Below are positions 13,451 through 25,370 of a stretch of 64,000 nucleotides of DNA, piece after piece. Source of the DNA: Microvelia longipes (lineage: Eukaryota; Arthropoda; Insecta; Hemiptera; Veliidae). A program made the translations under genes and the position numbers. Below the pieces are notes generated by a model. The model ran no database searches. It saw only the letters and a program-made list of their open reading frames with translations, and had not been told where the DNA came from. The stretch spans positions 37,456 through 101,455 of the forward strand of contig JACMZG010001871.1 in the NCBI GenBank assembly GCA_018340805.1, in the 5' to 3' direction. Position 1 is the first letter of the stretch, and each line of letters starts with the position of its first letter.

Positions 13451-13956
13451 CGAGGTGTGTTCAAAAAGTATCGCGAATTTTGAATTTTCGCGGGTTACGT
13501 ATATTCGAATTTCTTTTTTTGTGGCGTTATGTTGTACTCATGTCTCTCACTTATGCCGACAAGCTCGGCCATTTTGAATGTTCACTTAATTGTTGACAGC
13601 TGCTTTGCTTGCACGTGTTTTAGATCGTCTTCGATTTTTGCCTTTTCAAAAAATGGATCAAAGAACGGAGAAAGATCTGGCCCCCTGTGACTTTTTATTG
13701 TTTCCTAAACTGAAGAGGCCCATGAAAGGACGACGTTATGCTACGCTTGACGAGATAAAGACGGCATCGAAGGAGGAGCTGAACAAGATAAAAAAAATGA
13801 TTTTTTGAAGTGCTTCGAAGATTGGAAAACCGTTGGCACAAGTGTATAATATCTCATGGGGATTACTTTGAAGGGGACAAAATAGATATTCATGAATGAA
13901 TAAATAATTTTTTTGAAAAAAACACAAAATCCGCGATACTTTTTGAACACACCTCG
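13451..13956 (+). mobile_element. Internally deleted mariner transposon with TA target duplication
   Basis: The 506-bp element has terminal inverted repeats beginning CGAGGTGTGTTCAAAAAG and ending CTTTTTGAACACACCTCG, flanked on both sides by TA (13449-13450, 13957-13958), as expected for Tc1/mariner. It retains only the two ends of the transposase gene. It sits inside a family F repeat: the unoccupied sequence is visible in the family F copy at 61750 (GAAACGGTATTTACTATCTGAGG), so it is younger than that repeat copy. Confidence 0.9.
13653..13898 (+). pseudogene. Mariner transposase remnant (start fused to C-terminal part)
   Basis: From the ATG at 13653 the frame begins MDQRTEKD and passes straight into DLAPCDFLLFPKLKR, which in mariner transposases surrounds the third catalytic aspartate near the C-terminus. 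An internal deletion has therefore removed most of the ~345-residue protein, including the DNA-binding domain and the first two catalytic aspartates. A stop at 13806-13808 follows a run of A and T; the following family sequence (KCFEDWK, later GDYFEGDKI) continues in another frame. Non-functional. Confidence 0.85.
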
Positions 13957-14053
13957 TATTTACTATTTGAGGACGAGCAAAGCGAGTCCAATGCGAAGAG
14001 GAAAAGTTCGAGGTACCCCGTATCCAATTTTTCATATCGATATTTATAACTAA

Positions 14054-14364
14054 CATAGAGCTATTATTACTAGAGGGGCCCTATAGGTTTAAATGTGAAA
14101 CATCGAAAAAGTAACCTGAACACCTTCGCTTTATAAATACAATCAAATAAACAGTGCCAAATTATAAAAAATTCAAATAGAAGAACGTTTGAAAACACAA
14201 ACAATGTGCGGGAAGCCGAAATCAATTAATTAATTTAACCTTAACTCACTTGTTGAAGGAGGTTTCAATTAAGTTACACAGAGTCCCTGAGAGCCCGAAA
14301 ATAGTGTTTCAGGTCTTTCAATGTATTGAGATAGGCTATGACCCCTCTAGTATATATCTCTATG
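14054..14364 (+). mobile_element. MITE-B copy 2 (hAT-like) with perfect 8-bp target duplication
   Basis: The element is 311 bp, begins CATAGAGCTATTATTACTAG and ends TATATATCTCTATG. ATAACTAA is present on both sides (14046-14053 and 14365-14372). An 8-bp duplication with CA...TG ends fits the hAT superfamily. No transposase sequence. Confidence 0.92.
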
Positions 14365-14373
14365 ATAACTAAT

Positions 14374-14475
14374 AAAGGATTATTGTTAGGAGATAATTGT
14401 TTCTTTTTTCACAGCACATGATGATGGCAGCACATGATTGATTTCTAGAGAACGAAAACCCAATAAATAAATACT
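14374..14475. repeat. ~100-bp duplicate of 13047-13145
   Basis: Both segments run from AGGATTATTGTTAGGAG through TTTTTTCACAGCACA to CCCAATAAATAAATA. In the first place the segment interrupts a family F copy. Confidence 0.8.
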
Positions 14476-14832
14476 AACACAAGTCGGACAAACAGTTATA
14501 TTTTGCAACTAAGAGTAAAAAGCGGATAAAAACTGGTCTCGAGCCCAACCCAGGTTGTCCAACCTTATGTAACAAACACTATTGCAAACATCTCTTATTA
14601 AATTACCAAATATAAACAAAGATTTTGTAATTAAAAAGGCCATAATTTTATTAAAACCAGGCATTCAGTCAATAATCCCACGATTATAAAGATGATAGAA
14701 TAAATAAGACGCATGTCTAAGTAAAATAAATGAAATAAATAGACATCCATTAAAATTGGTTTAGAAATTTGTTATTACACATTTTATTTTACATCTGTAT
14801 GTAATAATAAATAAATAAATAAAAAAAAATAA

Positions 14833-14873
<41 letters not shown>

Positions 14874-15165
14874 AGTGTGTATATTTAGGTATACATATAA
14901 AGAAACAAATAAAATTAAACATAGCACGATATTATACATTAAAATAATAATGCCTGTTTAGAGTCTTGCAGCTCATCAGGGATAACCCCTACGGGAACCA
15001 ACTCAGGTGGTTTGTAGAAACCTTACTCTCACGGGTATAATCTAAAGTTGGCAATATATTAGTTAACAAAATCCAATGCATAAGCTGAGAGCGTAAGCTG
15101 GGCTTGCGAACCCTCTCCGTAGAGTCAAATGTTAGTATACATTTATACTAACGCTCTAACGACGG
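14476..15165. other. AT-rich sequence with a (TG)n microsatellite
   Basis: A (TA)(TG)n run lies at 14836-14880. The segment 14950-15165 is somewhat GC-richer but contains no recognised gene. Confidence 0.5.
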
Positions 15166-15167
15166 CG

Positions 15168-15185
15168 GCATATATATATATATAT

Positions 15186-15281
<96 letters not shown>

Positions 15282-15294
15282 TATTATATATATG

Positions 15295-15369
<75 letters not shown>
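15168..15369. repeat. (TA)n microsatellite, ~200 bp
   Basis: The run is interrupted only by a few short variants. It is followed by CAGGGTGTTTCATATAAAG, a sequence typical of insect transposon ends. Confidence 0.95.
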
Positions 15370-15371
<2 letters not shown>

Positions 15372-16005
15372 GGGTGTTTCATATAAAGAGAGACCGGGAT
15401 CATGGAGCGGAGGAGGTTTTTTTTTAAATAAATAAATTATAAAAATATATAATACGTAAATAACGCTGCTTTTAAATTATTAAATAATAATATTTATAAA
15501 AATAAGAATAAGTCAGTGAAATTCATTATTTAAAATGTTGTTTATCATTTTTTAAAAATTAGCTTATTATTTATTAAAATATTGGTAGTTAATTATTTTT
15601 TATTTCATTAGTAATTAATTAGTGCTTAAATAAATATAGACATATTAATACATAATTAATACACTATAAATATTTTATATAAGTGCCAAGGCCTTTTAAA
15701 TATTACAGAAATAAACAAAACAAAAAATGTATAAACAAGTGACATTTTAAATGTAACAAATTAAATGGCATAAATTAATTTAACATTAAGTTAAAAGAAA
15801 TGATAAATTTATCATGATGGCGGTTGTGTCCTCGATAGTAACCAGTTTTTGCATTTAACCGAGGTCTTAGTTTAGATAAAATTAAAATTTAACGGTCCTT
15901 ATTTAAGGGTGTGGGGTACGAAAAACTGGTTGATTGTACTCAGTCCATTATAGATTGATACGTTTTAGGAATTTGCTACTTCCTAAGAGTATAAAGTTAT
16001 GTTAA
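15370..16005. other. AT-rich spacer
   Basis: No gene is recognised; see the transposon-end-like motif at 15371. Confidence 0.4.
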
Positions 16006-16009
16006 GAAA

Positions 16010-16765
16010 AGGTAAACAAATTAGCAGTACAAAATCAATTAAAGTTGCTGTGGGACACTTGTGGAATGTCGAGAAAAGGTAAACAAATTAGCAGTACAAA
16101 ATCAAGTGTATGCTTTGGGACACTTGTGGAATGTCGAGAAAAGATAAACAAATTAGCAGTACAAAAATCAATTAAAGTTGCTGTGGGACACTTGTGGAAT
16201 GTCGAGAAAAGGTAAACAAATTAGCAGTACAAAATCAATTAAAGTTGCTGTGGGACACTTTGTGGAATGTCAAAAAGATAAAACAAATTAACAGTTCAAA
16301 ATAAAGTGAAGTTGCTGTGGGACCCTTGTGGAATGTCGAGAAAAAGATAAACAAATTAGCAGTACAAAATCAAGTGAAGTTGCTTTGGGACACTGTGGAA
16401 TGTCAAAAAAGATAAAACAAATTAACAGTTCAAAATAAAGTGAAGTTGCTGTGGGACCCTTGTGGAATGTCGAGAAAAGATAAACAAATTAGCATACAAA
16501 TTAAGTAAAGTTGCTTTGGGACACCTGTGGAATGTCGAGAAAATACAAATTAGCAGTACAAAATCAAGTGAAGTTGCTTTGGGACACCAGCGGAAATTAG
16601 CATTACAAATCAAGTGAAGTTGCAGTGGACCACTTATGGAATGTCAAAAAGATAAACAAATTAGCAGTACAAAATCAATTAAAGTTGCTGTGGGACACTT
16701 GTGGAATGTCGAGAAAGATAAACAAATTAGCAGGCAAAATTAGTAAAGTTGCTTTGGGAAAGTCT
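16010..16765. repeat. 67-bp minisatellite, about 11-12 copies
   Basis: The unit contains GTTGCTGTGGGACACTTG, TGGAATGTCGAGAAAAG and ACAAATTAGCAGTACAAA. Copies carry small deletions and substitutions. Confidence 0.95.
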
Positions 16766-17740
16766 GGGGTCGATGGTAAAGAAAAAACAGATAAAGTAAT
16801 TCGGAAAAGAACAAAAACTATTAATGGCCGAGTTCATGCTATTGGCTAAAAATATTTGTTTAATGCTATTGAGGCATTTGTTTTTACAAAACTACCTTTA
16901 AATTGGCAGTGCAATTATTATTATTCGCATACTTTAAAGCTTCAGTTAGGGTTAATGGCTTTAGGTAATTTCATACGCACACTATGTAACCGAACATAGC
17001 ATTTATCTATTTGAAAATTAATGTTCGTGGACTAAGATTGACTCTAGATTCACAACTACATAACATGACCACTATAGGTAAACGATTATCCATGTACTGA
17101 CCAAGCCTGGTATAGCTTAACATTAATAATCGACAAGAAAGCATCATACCTCACTCTAAAGGAAATACTCTAAAATAAACTTCAATGTTTAAAATTACCT
17201 CTTATTCTTATTGAATTACTTCAGAATTTTTACTTATTCAAGAATTCTACTTTACTTTAATTCTTATCAAAATAAAATCACAATAAAAATAAATATCTGA
17301 CTCACAAAAACAGCTATAAACAGTTAAAATAGTGAAGGAGATAAGCAAATCTAAACCTTAGTGAATAGACGACACAATAGATAATAGGTTGAGAATGGCT
17401 CGGCACGGTCCCACTCCGCTCTTTGTCTCAGTCCGAAATAACTGTAAGGAAAATTAGAATAAGAAAATTCTCAGGATAAATAGGCTACTTAGTACAGGGT
17501 CGGTACAAGATATAATGATTGAATTTTAATTTACAAAAAGAAATATCAAACCATAATGGTCAAACTCGGAAAAAAAGTATCACAGATTATATAAATCTAT
17601 AAAAATTCACATTATACATAGAAAGTAAAACTGTCTACAAATCGGTTTATATAGACAGTATAAAATTGAGTAAATAAGTTTATTCATTTAAAATAAATAA
17701 AATATGATATATCATTGATACTACCGAGTTTTGAAAACAT
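16766..17740. other. No recognised feature
   Basis: AT-rich DNA; short open frames have no recognisable content. Confidence 0.35.
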
Positions 17741-17745
17741 GAATA

Positions 17746-18216
17746 GTTGACACAATATAATTGTGCGAGAGACACTAGGAAATGTAACAAGCAAGATGCA
17801 ATGCTAATCTGGAATGTTCTATTATTTCGACATTCGTCATCATTGATGGCTCGACATAATGTCATGTCCCACTTCTGTTTCGTTACGTCTAACTCATCAG
17901 GGCGCGAAGAGCCTAAACTCACTCTGACCTTCAATTAATTCGAGAATATAATGTGAAGTACCTTACCAGAGACGAGCGGTGCTCTCTTACCACCATCATG
18001 CATGGGAAGCAACAAATTATTCATGAGACTACGAGTTTTGCAAACATAATATTGACCAATATATGGCGCAAGATGAGATGAGTTAGACGTAACGAACAGA
18101 GTGAGACAAGAATTATGTCGAGCCATCAATGATGCGAAATGATCGAATGATGAAACAGTTCCAGATTTTGCTTGATACATTTCCTAGGTGTCTCTCACAC
18201 AATTATATTGTGTCAA
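17746..18216. mobile_element. Long-TIR MITE, ~470 bp
   Basis: Inverted arms of about 150 bp begin TTGACACAATATAATTGTG and end CACAATTATATTGTGTCAA; both contain TCATTGATGGCTCGACATAA or its complement. A block GAGTTTTG(A/C)AAACAT also occurs twice in direct orientation (17727 and 18030). No target duplication was resolved. Confidence 0.75.
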
Positions 18217-18739
18217 AAAATAATGAATTTAATTTAAATTTATTTAAATTTAATTTAATTATTCCATAAGTAATGAAGCAATGGCGATTACACCATACAC
18301 TGTGGACATCGTTTCATTGGTTCTCAAATTATCACTTCCTTTAGCCTCATTTTTAGTTATTACTGTTTAATCAAAAGGCTGTGGATTGTCTGTATTTTAC
18401 AGAAACAAAAGACTAAAGTTGTCTTAAAAGGCATAGGTAAGGTAGGTACTAATAATAGTCCCCGAAACGGATTTATAATAATTAGGAATCATTTGAAAAT
18501 GTTCCCAAACGCGTTTCATGTCGCTTTCGTTTCAAATCGATCAGGACGAGATCGATATTTTTCACTTCTTTTTAATAATCTTGGAGACGCGGCGATGTTC
18601 CGCACGAACTCTTTTATTAGCGATATAAAGGACTTCAAATGAATCAGTTTCAACAAAGAAACACTTCATCTAATGATCAATTATCGTCCAAATGCACCGT
18701 GAAATGATTAATTAACCGCTGGATATTGTTAAAATCATA
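18217..18739. other. No recognised gene; less AT-rich part upstream of the 56-residue frame
   Basis: The stretch 18450-18740 has more CG dinucleotides than its surroundings and a TATAAAGG motif near 18624. It could be a promoter or exon remnant. Confidence 0.3.
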
Positions 18740-18910
18740 ATGGAAACACAATCTACGTTAATTGGTAAACAGGCTCAGTTTGTTGCTACGCGAAAAGAGA
18801 TGCTAAAGTACATGAATATACCAATACAGGTCATTGTGGATCCTAAGACAAAACAGAACAGCAGACAACGAAGAAAGCTTGAAGGCGAATTTCCAAAGGA
18901 ATGCGCTTAA
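18740..18910 (+). CDS. Unidentified 56-residue open frame
   Basis: The frame starts METQSTLIGK, ends EFPKECA, and is rich in K, R and Q with a basic stretch SRQRRKLEG. Base composition is less AT-biased than the flanks, and 18500-18740 upstream is also relatively GC-rich with a TATAAAGG motif at about 18624. The frame ends exactly where the 39-bp minisatellite begins. The 3' part (GGCGAATTTCCAAAGGAA) is shared with the end of the inverted-repeat element near 27832, so at least that part may derive from a mobile element. It is not recognised as any known protein. It could be a real small gene, an exon, or a chance frame. Confidence 0.25.
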   Translation: METQSTLIGKQAQFVATRKEMLKYMNIPIQVIVDPKTKQNSRQRRKLEGEFPKECA

Positions 18911-18911
18911 T

Positions 18912-20572
18912 ATCAGGCAAGCAACAGTCTAACCTATTACAGAAAAAAAAATATTTCAAGGCACAGGCAACAGTCTACCTATTACAGGAAAGAAATATCA
19001 AGGCACAGCAACAGTCTACCTATACAGAAGAAATATCAAGGCACCGCAACAACCTATACAGAAGAATATCAAGGCACAGCAACAGCTACCTATACAGAAA
19101 GAATATCAAGGCACAGCAACAGTCTACCTATACAGAAAGAAATACGAGGCACGCAACAGTCTGCATACGAAAGAAATATAAGGCACTAGCAACAGTCTAC
19201 TATACAGAAAGAAATATCAAAGCACAGCAACAGTCTACTATACAGAAAAAATCTCAAGCACAGCAACAGCTACCTATCTCAAAGGCACAGCAACTGTGTA
19301 TTCTTCTGATAGGTAGACGTTGCTGTGCCCTGAATTTCTTTCTGTATAGGTACTTTGCGTGCCGTATTCTTTATAAGAAAAATATCAAGGCACAGCAACA
19401 GTCTACCTATACAGAAAAATATCAAAGCACAGAACAGTTACCTATTACAGAAAGAAATATCAAGGCACAGCAACAGTTTACCTATACAGAATAAATATCA
19501 AAGCACAGCAACAATCTATCTATACAAAAAGAAATATCAAGGCACGCACATCTCCTTACAAGAAAGCAAACAGTCTACCTATACAGAAAGAAATATCAGC
19601 ACAGCAACGATCTACTATACAGAAATAATATCAAGGCACAGCAACAGTCTAACTAATACAGAAAGAAATATCAAGCACAGCAACAGTCTACCTATACAGA
19701 AAGAAATATCAAGGCACAGCACAGTCTACCTATAAAGAAAAGAAATATCAATGGCATATCAACAGTCTACTATACAGAAAGGAAATATCAAGGCACAGCA
19801 ACAGTCTACCTATACAGAAAGAAATATCAAAAAAGCACAGCAACAGTCTACCTATACAGAAAGAAAAATATCAAGCACAGCAACAGTCTACCTATACAGA
19901 AAAATATCAAGGCACATCAACAGTCTACTATACAGAAAGAAATATCAAGCACAGCAACAGTCTACTATACAGAAAAAATATCAAGGCACAGCAACAGCTA
20001 CCTATACAGAAAGAAATACAAGGCACAGCAAACAGTCTACCTATTACAGCAAAACAGCATATCAAGGGCACAGTCACCCTATACAGAAAGTAAAACCAGG
20101 CACAGAACAGTCTACTATAAAGAAAGAATATCAAGCATATCAACAGTCTACCTATACAGAAAGAAATATCAAGGCACAGCAACAGTCTCCTATACAGAAA
20201 GAAATATCAAAGCACAGCACAGTCTACTATACAGAAAAAATCTCAAGGCACAGCAACAGTCTACCTATACAGAAAGAAATATCAAGGCACAGCAACAGTT
20301 ACCTATACAGAAAGAAATATCAAAGCACAGCAACAGTCTACTATAAAGAAAGAATATCAAGCACAGCAACAGTCTACCTATACAGAAGAATATCAAGCAC
20401 AGCAACAGTCTACTATACAGAAAGAAATATCAAGCAACAGCACATACCACAGAAAGAAATATCAAGGCACAGCAACAGTCTACCTATACAGAAATAAATA
20501 TCAAGGCACATCAACAGTCTACCTATACAGAAAGAAATATCAAAGAGCAACAGTCCTATACAGAAATGTCTT
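18912..20572. repeat. 39-bp minisatellite, about 42 copies, with an inverted insert
   Basis: The unit reads CAAGGCACAGCAACAGTC then TACCTATACAGAAAGAAATAT. At 19296-19376 about two units lie in the opposite orientation. 39 is a multiple of three, so a 13-residue repeat reads open for long stretches on the plus strand, broken by frameshifts. Confidence 0.95.
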
Positions 20573-22125
20573 GAATAAACCAATTTCCATGTTATTGACT
20601 ACGAATTTATTTTTACACAACCAATCTAATTGGACTATTAGGCTAATTAGGAGTGGACATATGGTTCCAATAGTATTCTTAACTAACTGGAATTGAGCGC
20701 GAGTGCTCATACAGCGCTATATCCTTACTTAAGTTGTCACGCCAGATTATTTGTGTCACATATATGGTCGCATTAACTTGGCAGACTAACAAATCAGTTT
20801 AGTTGTTAATCCTATTTTAATCACATATATGTTTTTCGTATTACATAAACTATCAGTATTAAGTCGATTTCTGGACAAATATTAAAAAAGAAAGTGGTTA
20901 ATATTTACCGGAATAATAGAGACCGGATTTGATAAGGATACTTACTGACTTATTAACATGGTTATTTAATCGGAAATAAGCAAACTGGAAAATAAAGTTC
21001 ACTATCTCGGAACCAAGTCAATAAAGTTGTTTTTTGAGTAAAAAAAGTAAAAAAAAAAAACTTATAAAAATTAATACCACATGACACATGCTTAGACTGT
21101 AAACATTCAAGTAAAGAAAGCATTTCAAGTATCTTTAAGTAATTTGTCTTTTAAAATATAAAAAATTGTTACATAACCAATTTAATATTAGCAACTATAC
21201 ACTTGTAAAGGGTGATTTGATTTAAGTCAAGTATATATTACATACATACATTATAATTCATTAATTCATTTCGTTTTTTTTTAATTCGTTTTTTTTTATT
21301 CGTTTTTTTAATTTACTTTATAACCAATTAAAAATAAATAGCACTCTCTGATAGTTTATGAATCCCTTATTTAAAAAAAATATAATTAAAAAACGTTCGA
21401 CAATGAGACCCCATAAATTAACTCGCATGAAATTAAATAAACTTGTATTTTAGGGTGTTTTTTGAGTTATATCAGTCTTAACTCAAAAAATAGCCTACAA
21501 ATGGTATAATTATGGGTGTCACCTTAAAGAGAAGTGTTCAAGGTAGTTTTCCTAGCAACAAGAGATTCTCAAATGGCTCATGAGCTTCAAATTGTACCGT
21601 CAAAAAGTTTCAAAATTTTAATTTTTGTCAAAATTTTTTAAGTTATGCCTATTTTTACACTTGAATACATACTTTTTGGATATAAAACTATGTTGTCTTA
21701 CAGAAATTTCCCAGCTTTTCCAACAAATCCATAATTGTGAAGCTAGGTGTATACTTCCTGAGATATCAGCCATTTTATGAATGCAAGTCAAGGAGTTTTA
21801 AAAATTCATGAATTTTGACCTTGTGTGAAAACGGTTGTGAATCGGACCATGATAAATATGAAGTTTTTTGTTGGAAATGAGCTGCAGTACCACCTCCTTT
21901 CGGGAAAGGAGTTTTATTTTGTACTCCCTGTATATTCGTAAGTCTTAAAACAAATGACTGTAAGTCTTTAGAGGATAAGTAATGGAGTCATCAGTGTTAT
22001 ATCTTGGAACGAGACACCAGTAGGTCATTGTGTCACAGAGCTTCTAAACTATAATGACCATTTTAGAGAAAACAAAAAAAATTACAATAATAGCGAGCGT
22101 GACCGAGAACCTTGTCTTAATGACC
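20573..22125. other. AT-rich sequence with a transposon-like segment
   Basis: The interval 21445-21945 is non-coding but has the look of an old element: it starts near TTTTAGGGTGTTTTTTGAG and ends GTACTCCCTGTATATTC. Terminal repeats are not convincing. Confidence 0.3.
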
Positions 22126-22129
22126 CGCG

Positions 22130-22240
22130 TCAGATGACAATCAACTTCGGTCATCACCGTCATATCTCGCTCATCTTCGTAATGTCTCGGTCATCATCGT
22201 CATATCTCGGTCAAATTCGTATTGTCACGGTCATGTATAA
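22130..22240. repeat. 20-bp tandem repeat, about 5 copies
   Basis: The unit is CTCGGTCATCATCGTCATAT, with diverged edges. Confidence 0.85.
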
Positions 22241-22734
22241 TAGTCATACCTCCAGCATCATCCGAGTATTTAAAGAAAATTTTATCAAAAATTTCCTTTT
22301 CTATAAAAAAAAAACCATTTATATTTATAAAAACAGAAAGAAAAATGAGTAAAATGCTTTAAACCCTTCAGATGTAGAAGAAACGTTTTTCATTTAACTT
22401 TCGCTTAAAAATAATTTTCCACGATTTTAAACTTAAACTCAGGTCTGTTGAAACAATGATCATCAAACTAAACTGTCACGCACACGACGACGCATTATAT
22501 TATGAAATCTAGAACTAAAAGAATAAATGATTTTAAAAAAACAAATTTAAAGGACTCGAACCAATAAACATAGAACAACTTAAAAGTGTACCGACGCCAT
22601 GTTTCCAATTTTCCCCAAATTGCTTTGTCCCTATTAGACTTAAAGATTTTACATGTGCTAAAAAAATTTCAATAAATTGCTCTTTTTCAATTTTTGATTA
22701 TGCAAGAAACATTTTCATCATTCAATCTGCACAT
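22241..22734. other. No recognised feature
   Basis: AT-rich spacer between two short-period arrays. Confidence 0.3.
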
Positions 22735-23335
22735 GAAACATTTTACGATATTCATAGAAACATTTTTTATCATGCATAGAAACATTTTACGATCATGCAT
22801 AGAAACATTTTCGATCATGCATAGAAACATTTTCGATCATGCATAAAAAACATTTTATTATGCATGCATATAAAACATTTTCATCATGCATAGAAACATT
22901 TTTATGCGATCATTCATAGAAAGCATTTTTTTCATGCATAGAAACATTTTTACATAGAAACATTTTCGATCATCATAGAAACATTTTTTATCATGCATAG
23001 AAAATTTTTATCATGCATATAAAACATGCATAGAAACATTTTATCACATGCATAAAACATTTTCGATCATGCATAGAAACATTTTACGATCATGCATAGA
23101 AACATTTTCGCTCATGCATAGAAATATTTTCGATCATGCATAGAAACATTTTCGATCATGCATCATTTTCGTCATGCATAGAAATATTTTCGATTGCATA
23201 GAAACATTTTCATCATGCATAGAACATTTTCGCTCATGCATAGAAACATTTTTTATCATGCATAGAAACATTTTCGATCATGCTTAGAACATTTTCGATC
23301 ATGCATAGAAACATTTTCGATCATGCTTAAAATCC
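22735..23335. repeat. 22-bp minisatellite, about 26 copies
   Basis: The unit is CATGCATAGAAACATTTT followed by CGAT. It contains the palindrome ATGCAT and, at unit junctions, GATCATGCAT. Confidence 0.95.
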
Positions 23336-23550
23336 CACTTTTGATCTTTTTAAAAAATCAATACCTAACGGATTCGTTTTATGGAGTTAAATATTATGTA
23401 CACCAAATTCGGTGCCATTCTAATAAAAAACATGGCCGTAGTTTGGGGAAGAAAATTAATATTTTTGAGAGATAAAAATAAGGCTGTGTAACGTTGGAAG
23501 ATCAATAGGTAAATATTATGAAATAAAAACAAGATAAAATGGAAGGTAGT

Positions 23551-23911
23551 CCTGCGGTTTAGTCGTGCACCATTAAACCCACACACACAAAGGCCCCCTT
23601 TCCTTCAGATCCCTTTGGTTAACCAGCACCTAAACCAGGTTGAAGCCAAACCATGTTCAGGTTCACCCTGTTTCACGTTCAACTTAGATCGGGTTTAACG
23701 CGATTCACGTTCAACCGAATATTGATAAGGTTTAACGTGGGTCACGTTCAACCGCACATTTTTTGGGTTCAACATAATATAGATTAAACCTGGTTCACGT
23801 TCAACATGGTTTGAGTTCAACATAGATTGAGTTCAACCTGTTTAACTAGAGGGATTTAAAGGACATAGAGCCAGTCTGTGTGGGTTCAATGGTGCATGAC
23901 TCAATTGCAGA
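23551..23911. mobile_element. Inverted-repeat element carrying internal GTTCAAC repeats
   Basis: Arms 23551-23589 and 23874-23911 match (GTGCACCATTAAACCCACA and its near complement). The interior has about eight degenerate repeats based on CACGTTCAACC and GGTTCAAC. Confidence 0.65.
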
Positions 23912-23934
23912 ACTACATACTAACATTAAAATAA

Positions 23935-24120
23935 TGTTCACAAGACCTGAAGGCAACACTGCTAAATGTGCCTGCGAGTTTCAACTCTGTCCATTAAAGT
24001 AATGTCAAATCATAAAGACAACACTGCTAAATTAACCCGCGAATTCCAACTCTAGGTATTAATGTATTGTTGTCAACACCTGATGGCAAGACTGCTAAAT
24101 TTTACGCGAGTTTTAAATTC
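23935..24120. repeat. Degenerate ~70-bp tandem repeat, 3 copies
   Basis: Each copy contains GGCAA(C/G)ACTGCTAAAT followed by a CGCGAGTT-like block. Confidence 0.65.
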
Positions 24121-24474
24121 TTTAAAATGGAATTCTTATTGTTTTGAATATCTTTTATCTTAAAACTATTCATATACGTTTTCACTAATTAGAAAATAAA
24201 ATAATTAATCTCTGCAAATCACTAGCACTCAGTAGGTTTGGTAATTAATAGGTTGTCTAAATATAATTAGTTTGTATTCCTTTACTCACGACAAAATAAA
24301 TATTACCTAAGAAAAATTGAGGAAATAAAAGAGCAGGTAAACTCAAAAAAAAACTTACAGGAAATACGTGAAGTCAAAGGATACATAATTTCCACTTATT
24401 TATCTCACCTGAAACAAGTAATAATTAAATTAAACACTGATAAATAAAAACAATAATAAATATTGGAAACATAG

Positions 24475-25370
24475 TTATAATACGACACACGGCTAAAATT
24501 AATTGACAGCGCGCCAAAATCTGTGAGGGAAAGAATTCTATTGGTTTAGACCGACCACGATCTTTCCCCCTCCACTTTATGCCAACCTCAGTATAAAAAA
24601 ATACATTTTTCAAGGCAACACTGGTTGTAAATAATTGTAACCTCGCGTCGCTTTTATTTCCCTCATTGTGCATATTTATCTGTTCGTTTCGTTCATTCCA
24701 ATCTGTTTTAATTCATCCAATTATTGCAGAGTTGTAATATGATCTGAGTGCCTATATTTGACGCATGGACATTGATGTATTCTTCAAGCATTTCTTGCTA
24801 TTTGAGTACAGCGCAGGGTCTGGGGTCTGTCAACCAAAAGACAGCATTTTTTTCGAAAATGCCATGTCTTTCAATAGATGACAGTCTTGACTTTTTTAAG
24901 TCATGAATGCATATTGTGTCATATTATTTTTATAATATGAAACAATACGCATTCAATTATACAAACATAACACAACAAAAGCAGTTTATTTTGAAAAAAA
25001 GTAATTATAGCTGACGATTTATTAAAAATCGTCAAACTTTTATCATAGAACTATTATGATCCATTGCATTACGTAATCAACAACTTTAACTTCACTTAAT
25101 TCATACTTCCCGAACAAATTTAATGTAACACTTAGGTAAATTTTATAAGATACAACAATATTCCTACTTAAAAAGTAAATAATTAAATAAATAAAAAATA
25201 CGATATCAATAAAAACAAATAATAAAATTTAAAACATAACCTGACTTTCAGTTGCCAGAGTAGGGATTTTGTTACTTAAAAGAAGGGATTTTTTTTATTT
25301 TAAAATAAGGGTTGAAAGCATTGAGATTTTGCGGGGTGTCAATTGATTTTAGCCGTGTGTCGTATTATAG
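24475..25370. mobile_element. Inverted-repeat element, ~0.9 kb
   Basis: Arms of ~50 bp begin TATAATACGACACACGGC and end GCCGTGTGTCGTATTATA. There are no coding remnants inside. Confidence 0.72.

Larger units (their letters stand above)
12672..14045 (-). repeat. Dispersed repeat family F, copy interrupted by two insertions
   Basis: It starts with the inverted form of end B (TTTCCTCATTTATACCGT, then AGGAAAAGTATTGTGTTTGC) and ends with end A (GAGGACGAGCAAAGCGAG, CGAGGTACCCCGTATCC). It is interrupted at about 13047-13145 by a ~100-bp segment also present at 14374-14475, and at 13451-13956 by the mariner. Confidence 0.85.

Noticed and set aside
18901..20497. Plus-strand frames of 197, 126 and 248 residues rich in Q, S, T and Y
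   Set aside because: They are translations of the 39-bp array, broken by frameshifts and including an inverted segment. There is no signal for a real repeat protein.
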